Assembly: GCA_030533445.1 (NCBI GenBank)
Contig: CM060066.1
Location: forward strand, 39,933,235 to 39,997,234
Direction of reading: 5' to 3'
Source: Cyprinodon diabolis
Taxonomy: Eukaryota; Chordata; Actinopteri; Cyprinodontiformes; Cyprinodontidae
DNA: 64,000 bases
Positions 58,080 through 64,000 of the stretch are shown here, piece by piece. Position numbers and translations under genes: made by a program. The notes under the pieces are model-generated. The model was not told the origin of the DNA and made no database searches. It saw nothing but the letters and a program-made list of their open reading frames with translations. Position 1 is the first letter of the stretch; each line of letters opens with the position of its first letter.

Positions 58080-59824
58080 ATATTCTTAATTAGGGCAAGG
58101 GAATGAGGAACTAATTTGAAAAAAAAAAATGATCTAATATTGGAGAAACTAGTAGAGGAAAGATCGAAGAGGCATATTACAAAATCCTTTTATGGAAATA
58201 TTTAAATGTTGTTTTAACGAAGTATCGTCACAGTGGGGCTGAATACAAAGAATGGCACATTCTTCAGAGTTTTCTTTGCCACAAAATGTATAAGTGGCGT
58301 ATCCTTTGAAAACCCACATTATAGTAGACTATTTATGCTAAACAGTGCCATTTCTAGATGGTAGTGGTTATAGGAAAAATGTGGACTTCAACCCATATGA
58401 ATACACTTTTCTTCCAAGTACGTAGTCCCAGCCCGCTCAGGAGCACTCTCATTTGTTCCAGTCACACACTGTCAGCCCCAAATCGCTAAAAATGTACATG
58501 CATTTTATGGACTGGAGTACACAGCTACAGGTGGAGCTGCATGACATTAAGTAACAAATATAGCCAAGGTCCTGTAAGGTTCAAGTACATTGGGAATTCC
58601 AGGCAGCAGGAGATCATGACCTGCTGCAAGTAGCTGCAAACTGCAACTTTGAAAATCAATTCCCATTAAAGAGTGAAGTGCTTATTGCCTTGGGAAGAAT
58701 GCCCACCGGCATTGCTTCAACATCAAAGCAATACCAAACCTTGTGGCATATTAAACAAGAACTGTTTGAAAAAAAGGGAATGGATTTCCAACCATCTTCA
58801 GCATGACAATAGCTGAAAAGCTTAATCTACAATTTCTGCAGTTCTAAACAACCCTGTCCTTTCATATCTTATAGTGTCACTTAAAAAAGCATAGACATAT
58901 TTAAGGAAAAGTTTTGAGTAGCAGTCCTTTTGTATGAATGTGTTCAAACAAAATCTGGAAATATGATACTGTATTCTGTGTTGTATCATTCAAAACAACA
59001 AAACTGTTCCACCTTAATGTCAGTGGAGAGACAAGAACATTATCATAAGTCATTATATTACAGACTTCTGTTAAAATTCTCCCTTTGTTACCTCATTCTG
59101 TCAGCCCACACAAAACCGACTACAAGACAAAGTGGACCTAAATTGCAAGTGACTCTAATGCATTTAAAGGCTCTCCACACTTCTTAAGTTGGAATGGAAA
59201 TGAGTTTAAGTTGCTGTTTATGAAGTGACTGTTTACAAAGTGACAGGTTCATGATACCGCCCGACCCTCTTTCATGAACAGTCAATGTAGCGCACCCTCT
59301 GGTTCAGTGTTCAAAGCTGACAGCAGAATAAAGGGAAACAAATGCAACAGAAACAATGTCAGATCAATGTCTGATGCCTAGAAACACTCTGTATGTTGTT
59401 ATATTTTACTTTTTCTTTATGATCTCAACTAAAAGATTTAAAAATAACTAGATATACAAAGCCCGCACAACACACACTTATTTTAAAACACTCTTGCCCT
59501 TTACCAATGTACCTAAAGAACTAAATAAAACCTAAAACACCTTCTTAGGCCTACTAAAATCTCAGTTTAAGAAGGAGTCAAAACTATCATGATCTAAAGT
59601 GCGACCGAATAACACCAGACCAAATGTAGATCTTCTAATACTTTCAAAAGAATTTACCAAGACATTCTAGCAAGAGTAAAATGAACTATTGTGGTCCAAA
59701 CAAAACTGATGAAAAGACAGAAGTCAACAGTTCAAGGAAGCTGCAAGAACCGTATAGAAAATGTCTATCATGTTGTTTACAAATATTGGCTATCGGGAAG
59801 AGTAACAAGATGAAACATTTCATT
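58080..59824. other. Intronic DNA, no firm feature
   Basis: AT-rich sequence with short unsupported frames. Confidence 0.5.
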
Positions 59825-59853
59825 TATATATATATACAGTATATATATATACA

Positions 59854-59920
<67 letters not shown>
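59825..59920. repeat. (TA)n microsatellite with two TACAGTA interruptions
   Basis: TA tract with ATACAGTAT interruptions at about 59835-59855. It adjoins the 3' end of the LINE at 59921. Confidence 0.9.
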
Positions 59921-59924
<4 letters not shown>

Positions 59925-60610
59925 CTGTTTTCTCACCCTTCGTGGGGTGGTATGTGTCATCCTCAAGCTCGGGTCCTCTACTAGAGGCCTGGGAGTTTGA
60001 GGGTTCTGCGCAGTATCTTAGCTGTTCCTAGGACTGCGCTCTTCTGGACAGAGACCTCTGATGTTTTACCTGGAATCTGCTGTAGCCACTCTCCCAGTTT
60101 GGGGGTCACAGCCCCCAGTGCTCCAATTACCACTGGCACCACTGCTGCTCTTACTTTCCACATCTTTTCTAGCTCCTCTTTCAGCCCTTGGTATTTCTCA
60201 AGCTTCTTGTGTTCTTTCTTCTTGATGTTGCTGTCGCTTGGGATTGCCACATCTATCACTACTTCCTTCTTCTGCTGTTTGTGGATCAACACAATGTCTG
60301 GTTGGTTAGCCATCACCTGTTTGTCAGTCTGGATCTTGAAGTCCCATAGGATCTTAGCTCCGTCATTCTCAACTACCTTAGGAGGTGTCTTCCATTTTGA
60401 CCTTGGGACTTTCAGCCCATACTCATGGCAGATGTTCCTTTACACTATGACAGCTACCTGGTTGTGGCGTCCCATGTATGCACTTCCTGCCTGCATTTTA
60501 CACCCTGCTGTTATGTGCTGTATTGTTTCAGAGGAATCTTTGAACAGTCTGCACCGGGGGGTCCTGCCTGGTGTGGTAGACCCTGGCCTCTATTGATCTT
60601 GTACTGAGTA
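59921..60610 (-). mobile_element. REL-endonuclease LINE 3' end (Rex6/R4-Dong-like)
   Basis: A 5'-truncated non-LTR element lying between two (TA)n tracts. It has the last ~220 codons of the ORF (with stops) and a 3' UTR of about 60 bp that ends in AAAACAGTTTTTA next to the TA tract. The family is inferred from the restriction-like endonuclease C-terminus, which in vertebrates is known from Rex6-type LINEs. Confidence 0.7.
59981..60600 (-). pseudogene. LINE ORF C-terminus: zinc knuckle and restriction-like endonuclease
   Basis: Reading the minus strand from about 60560, a Cys/His stretch appears (CRLFKDSSETIQHITAGC), followed by YGLKVPRSKWKTPPKVVEND, AKILWDFKIQTDKQVMANQP, DIVLIHKQQKKEVVIDVAIP and the ending RRTLKLPGL. 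The PD...VVIDVA block (Pro-Asp about 14 residues before IDVAIP) fits the PD-(D/E)XK restriction-like endonuclease fold of R2/R4/Rex6-type LINEs, which cut target DNA for primed reverse transcription. A TAA interrupts the frame near 60440 where relatives have a Tyr codon. The reverse transcriptase is absent, so this is a dead fragment. The uninterrupted part is 60316-59981. Confidence 0.7.
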
Positions 60611-60617
60611 GACCCTC

Positions 60618-60658
60618 TATATATATCTGGTGTAGACCCTCCATTGGGTCTACACTAG

Positions 60659-60667
<9 letters not shown>
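60618..60667. repeat. Long hairpin beside the LINE 5' junction
   Basis: The 22-bp arms at 60618-60639 and 60646-60667 are complementary except for one position, with a 6-nt loop (TCCATT). The core word GTGTAGACCC is mirrored as GGGTCTACAC; a further GTAGACCC lies just upstream at about 60608-60615. Confidence 0.85.

Positions 60668-60736
<69 letters not shown>
60658..60736. repeat. (AT)n microsatellite
   Basis: Nearly uninterrupted AT tract (one C near 60670) on the 5' side of the LINE fragment. Confidence 0.9.
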
Positions 60737-60739
<3 letters not shown>

Positions 60740-61046
60740 GGTATAAAGGTTAATGTACATAAAGCATTCTGTAAATCTGACAGAATTGAACTGGAGTAGT
60801 AGATAAATACATTTAGGTCTAATAAAAACTTTGACGGCCATTACAAAACTAAAGGATTAATTTACCAAAGTATTAGTTTAAGATTATGTACAACACTATC
60901 CTGGCCTTGATTTTTCTTTTTAAAATCAAAGCATCTTTTTTAACTTGAGTTTTTCACTGTAACTCCTCTTCAAATAACTAATAATTACTATAACCCTACA
61001 ACAAATTAAAACAGAGTGACATGATGCAACTTATATGTAATGTAAA
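60737..61046. other. Intronic DNA, nothing recognised
   Basis: AT-rich sequence. Confidence 0.5.
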
Positions 61047-61263
61047 TCCCTTTAATGTCCCACAATTTGGAGATTCGTTCTCTGCATTTTGACCCATCCC
61101 CTTGGGGAGCAGTGAGCTGCCTTAGTGTGGCGCCCAGGGAACAATAATGGGCAAAGAGTTTTGCACAGGAACCCAGAGTGTAGGCAGTGGGAATCGAACC
61201 GGGTACTTGCAACCTTCTTAGAACACAGGCACACTGCTCTAACCCACTAGGTCAGCACTCCCC
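61047..61263 (-). repeat. tRNA-derived SINE with LINE-like tail
   Basis: On the minus strand it starts near 61263 with a tRNA-like head: A box TGACCTAGTGG (61254-61244) and a perfect B box GGTTCGATTCC (61200-61190). The body holds CAGCTCACTGCTCCCCAAGG, and the 3' end reads AATTGTGGGACATTAAAGGG. That tail resembles the 3' end of the LINE at 5305-5760, as expected if the SINE borrows that LINE's reverse transcriptase. Confidence 0.75.
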
Positions 61264-63758
61264 ATACTATCTGTATTTTTTGCAAGAAAATCTACCGTGA
61301 TGCTTCATTCTTTGATGCTAAATCATAATGGCCCAAGGTTAAGACACTCAGAATGACCCCTTGATGGCAACATGGAAGTTCAATGACCCAATTCTACACG
61401 GTCAATGACTCCTTAACAAAGCTCCTACCAGGTCAGCACAAGCAATTGTTCAGGTCCCCTGTGTCTAACCCTTTACAACAGGACCATTTAACTGAGGTGG
61501 GGGATGTACAATGGGATCACAGTGGCAGTTATGGAAATGAAACAGTCCTCTCTGTTCCACGTACTGACAGTTAGTTACATACCATAACTTTCTATCTCAC
61601 AAAGACCACTTCAATATTAATTACCATGGAATGTGTTGAAAGTTCTTTTCTCAGTGCATTAGCTGATTACATTGGTCTTGTGACAGCACTGCTTTTTACA
61701 GAGCACTACTGTGTTTAGTACTTGCCTTGTTCGTGATCACAGAGACAAAAATTAAAGCTTAGAAAAAACATTAATGTCTTTGGCTTTTCATTTTATGGTC
61801 AATAGTGGGAAAAGTGTGCATGAGTACAGTATTTTTAATACTTTTGAAAGAAACATAAATATGTAGAAATTATTTTAAGCATAACTTAAACAACTATATA
61901 TATATTTAAAACAACAAAGAGATGACAAATATCTGACATTATAAAAAAAATAAAGATATAGATGAGGTGTAAACTTTTCCCCCAGTTCTTTTAAATTGCA
62001 CTGACAAGCCTTAAACAACAAAAAAAAAAAAAAAAAAAAAAAAAAGTACATGTTTTATTTGGAAAAAAAATACTGTGCATGACTGCAGCAAAAAACAGCC
62101 ACCAAAATCACATAACAGTCTCCTTGACAACCATGACTAAGCTTGAATAAAACTGACAGTGTGATTTAAAGTGGTCGTTTCTCTGCAGCCACAGCTGAGG
62201 TTTGACTACTCCTTCTAAAATCACGGCTGGCTTCTCGTTAAATATGATAATTTGCTGTAAACTTCTGAGCGTGTAAAGCACTACTGCTAGCATGGTAAGC
62301 CTGGAAACAAGCACCGGGGGTGGATGACAAAGCAGCTAAGAAGAGTACATACAAATGTGCACATGGCTGCAGATGTAGATACACACTTCGAAGAGAACAG
62401 GCCACTGATGTAATACAGAAGAAGACCATAGCAATCTGCCTTGTAGGGGGCTTGTTCTTTCCTTTATAAATGTCAAGGAGCAAAGGGGTTTTTATGTGAC
62501 CACATATGCAGAGACTTGAAAATGTGATTCATATTTACACAGGAATTCGAATGCCTATGCGAAGGGCCCTGGGAGGATAGAATGGGAACCAGGAGATAAA
62601 TATCCAAGAAATAAAATTTTATTGAGCTCAACAAGGGACAGTGATAGGTAATTGAAAGTAATATAAACAAATCAAATAATGTGCCAGGACATGGTGTAGT
62701 GGAGAGCCTCACAGTTCAGCTTCGGTTTAAAGTCCTGGATATTGGATTATCATGTTCACGTGGCTGTGAATGACGGTGCATTAAAGAGAGAGGGGAGAGG
62801 AGAACAAATGGCTGACTCACTTTGCCTAAGGCCCAGAACCATTACAGCATTCACACTTTGTCTTGGCCTCTGTGTCTTGTTGCTGTGTGCTTACATCTTA
62901 AGTAGTGAAGTCAAAGTAGACGGTTCTTGGCACACTCTGCCATAAACACATCACTGTGGGGAAGGGGGTGTAGAATCAAATATGGAAGAAATAAATACGT
63001 TTATTCAACTGAGTACTTCTGTGGCTTGTTAATGTTACAATTCTTTTTGGCTTTTGGTGAAGTTGGTACCATAGTTGGAGAGGACAAAAGCCTCTCTCAC
63101 AGGTTGTCCCCACACCAGCCCAAAAACACAGCTAAGCTTTATTTCAACTGAAATATTGATTTATTTTTTTCTTCTCAGCTTTGCCCCTGCTCGCTTCCAC
63201 CCACCCTCTTCCCACAGGAGTGCTGGCCAAGCAGCCGAGCTTGGCACCAAAACATAATTATGAAAATGGACCTCTGGGTTGTTTTTTAATCTATCTGTCC
63301 CTTTGCAACAGAAGTTATTTAAAACAGTTTCAGGGGAATTGAAATGTTTAATCTGCTTTACTGTAAATTGAAATTTAAATGTTGCTGTTACAAGATAAGT
63401 TACAGTAAGAATCACTGAAAGATGCATTTCATAAAAGTAGAATTCCGTGGAAATGGAAGTTATTCAATTACCAATTTCAAAAAATAAAACAATTAAAAAT
63501 TTTATTATACTGGTTAGGATTCATCAAAGTTATATGTGTAACCGAACTGTTGTGTGTTTTTTCTTCTTTTTTTTTTTAATCTGATTCTGGCTTAAACTAA
63601 TGGGAACCCAAAATGTACTTTCTCAGAAAAAAATTAACTTTACTTGATTGAATAAGAAAATACGTACTTAATATGGAAATCTGCTCTACTTAAAGTGATG
63701 TGCATATATGAATTTTAAATTTTGGAATAGCTTCTTGGGTTGTTTTAATATCATTAAA
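61264..63758. other. Intronic DNA with poly-A tract and an odd hydrophobic ORF
   Basis: A 26-base poly-A run lies at 62020-62045. A 67-codon plus-strand frame at 62742-62945 has a hydrophobic segment but no recognised family or proven start. The rest is unremarkable. No LRRTM1-like coding sequence is present, although in mammals that gene lies inside a ctnna2 intron. Confidence 0.5.
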
Positions 63759-63956
63759 TCAGCTTCTTACCATACATCTTAACAGCAGAGGGAGACTTTG
63801 TATGCTCTTTTGGCCAGTGGCTAAGCTGACTTGACATTTCATCAAACACAGTAAAACAACACTAGCATATAACACGCCTCTCAAAATCATTAGTGACTTT
63901 GGAAACTTTACACCAGACCTCAAACTACTTGGAGTAACCCCTCCACTCTTCAGCAA
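63759..63956 (-). pseudogene. Eroded Tc1-like transposase fragment
   Basis: The minus-strand translation contains SSLRSGVKFPKSLMI, then GVLYASVVLLCLMKCQVSLA and TGQKS. This aligns with the central Tc1 block SSVKFPQSVMVWGAMSSAGV...CFLRSRVNAATYQE of the transposase at 3-590, with many substitutions. It covers about 50-60 codons between the first and second catalytic Asp; neither Asp is preserved in the fragment. Inactive and old. Confidence 0.6.
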
Positions 63957-64000
63957 GGCTCTAAAACCTTAATGTCAAAATAAAATGTAAAGAATAGTTC

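Noticed and set aside
51661..64000. Search for the preceding ctnna2 exon and for a nested LRRTM1 gene
   Set aside because: No minus-strand match to FREHANKLVE and no long leucine-rich-repeat frame on either strand.

Overview
The window is vertebrate nuclear DNA, almost certainly from a teleost fish. It is AT-rich and intron-dominated, with long (TA)n microsatellites and repeat families typical of teleosts: Tc1-like DD34E transposons, TTAA-flanked MITEs, hAT remnants, L2/Rex1-like and REL-endonuclease LINEs, and tRNA-derived SINEs. There is no prokaryotic gene organisation. The species cannot be fixed from the sequence; a percomorph such as a killifish relative is a guess.

The only host gene I can support is ctnna2 (alpha-N-catenin), read on the minus strand. 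Five consecutive internal exons lie at 51568-51660, 43718-43874, 42817-43017, 24197-24348 and 8853-8966. They splice in a consistent frame (93+157+201+152+114 = 717 nt, 239 codons) with canonical acceptors and donors, and correspond to about residues 433-671 in alpha-catenin numbering: the M2-M3 part of the central actomyosin/vinculin-binding region plus the phosphorylated linker to the actin-binding domain. The flanking exons lie outside the window on both sides. Introns are about 15.2, 18.5, 0.7 and 7.7 kb.

Everything else is intronic. 1-880 holds the 3' half of a Tc1-like transposon. 5.3-7.1 kb holds a LINE 3' end and a TTAA MITE. 9.25-12.96 kb is a composite of SINE, a 5'-truncated LINE with an almost complete reverse transcriptase, and a hAT/BED fragment. 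13.88-14.48 kb is a hAT MITE with a perfect 8-bp target duplication. 20.2-22.1 kb holds DNA-transposon ends. 28.5-29.6 kb is a LINE 3' half. 45.0-47.3 kb is a nest: candidate solo LTR, then a TTAA MITE split by a Tc1-like element. 50.6 and 52.3 kb hold a MITE and two tRNA-like repeats. 56.0-58.1 kb holds an intact Tc1-like element inside a SINE, then a second SINE. 59.9-60.7 kb is a REL-endonuclease LINE 3' end inside (TA)n.

The most notable arrangement is a pair of full-length, nearly identical 1248-bp Tc1-like elements in opposite orientation at 46059-47306 and 56248-57495. They flank the 93-nt ctnna2 exon almost symmetrically (about 4.3 and 4.6 kb away). The second copy has an uninterrupted 343-residue DD34E transposase; the first differs in the coding region, by eye, only by a nonsense change just after the first catalytic Asp. 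I saw no undescribed multi-gene system.
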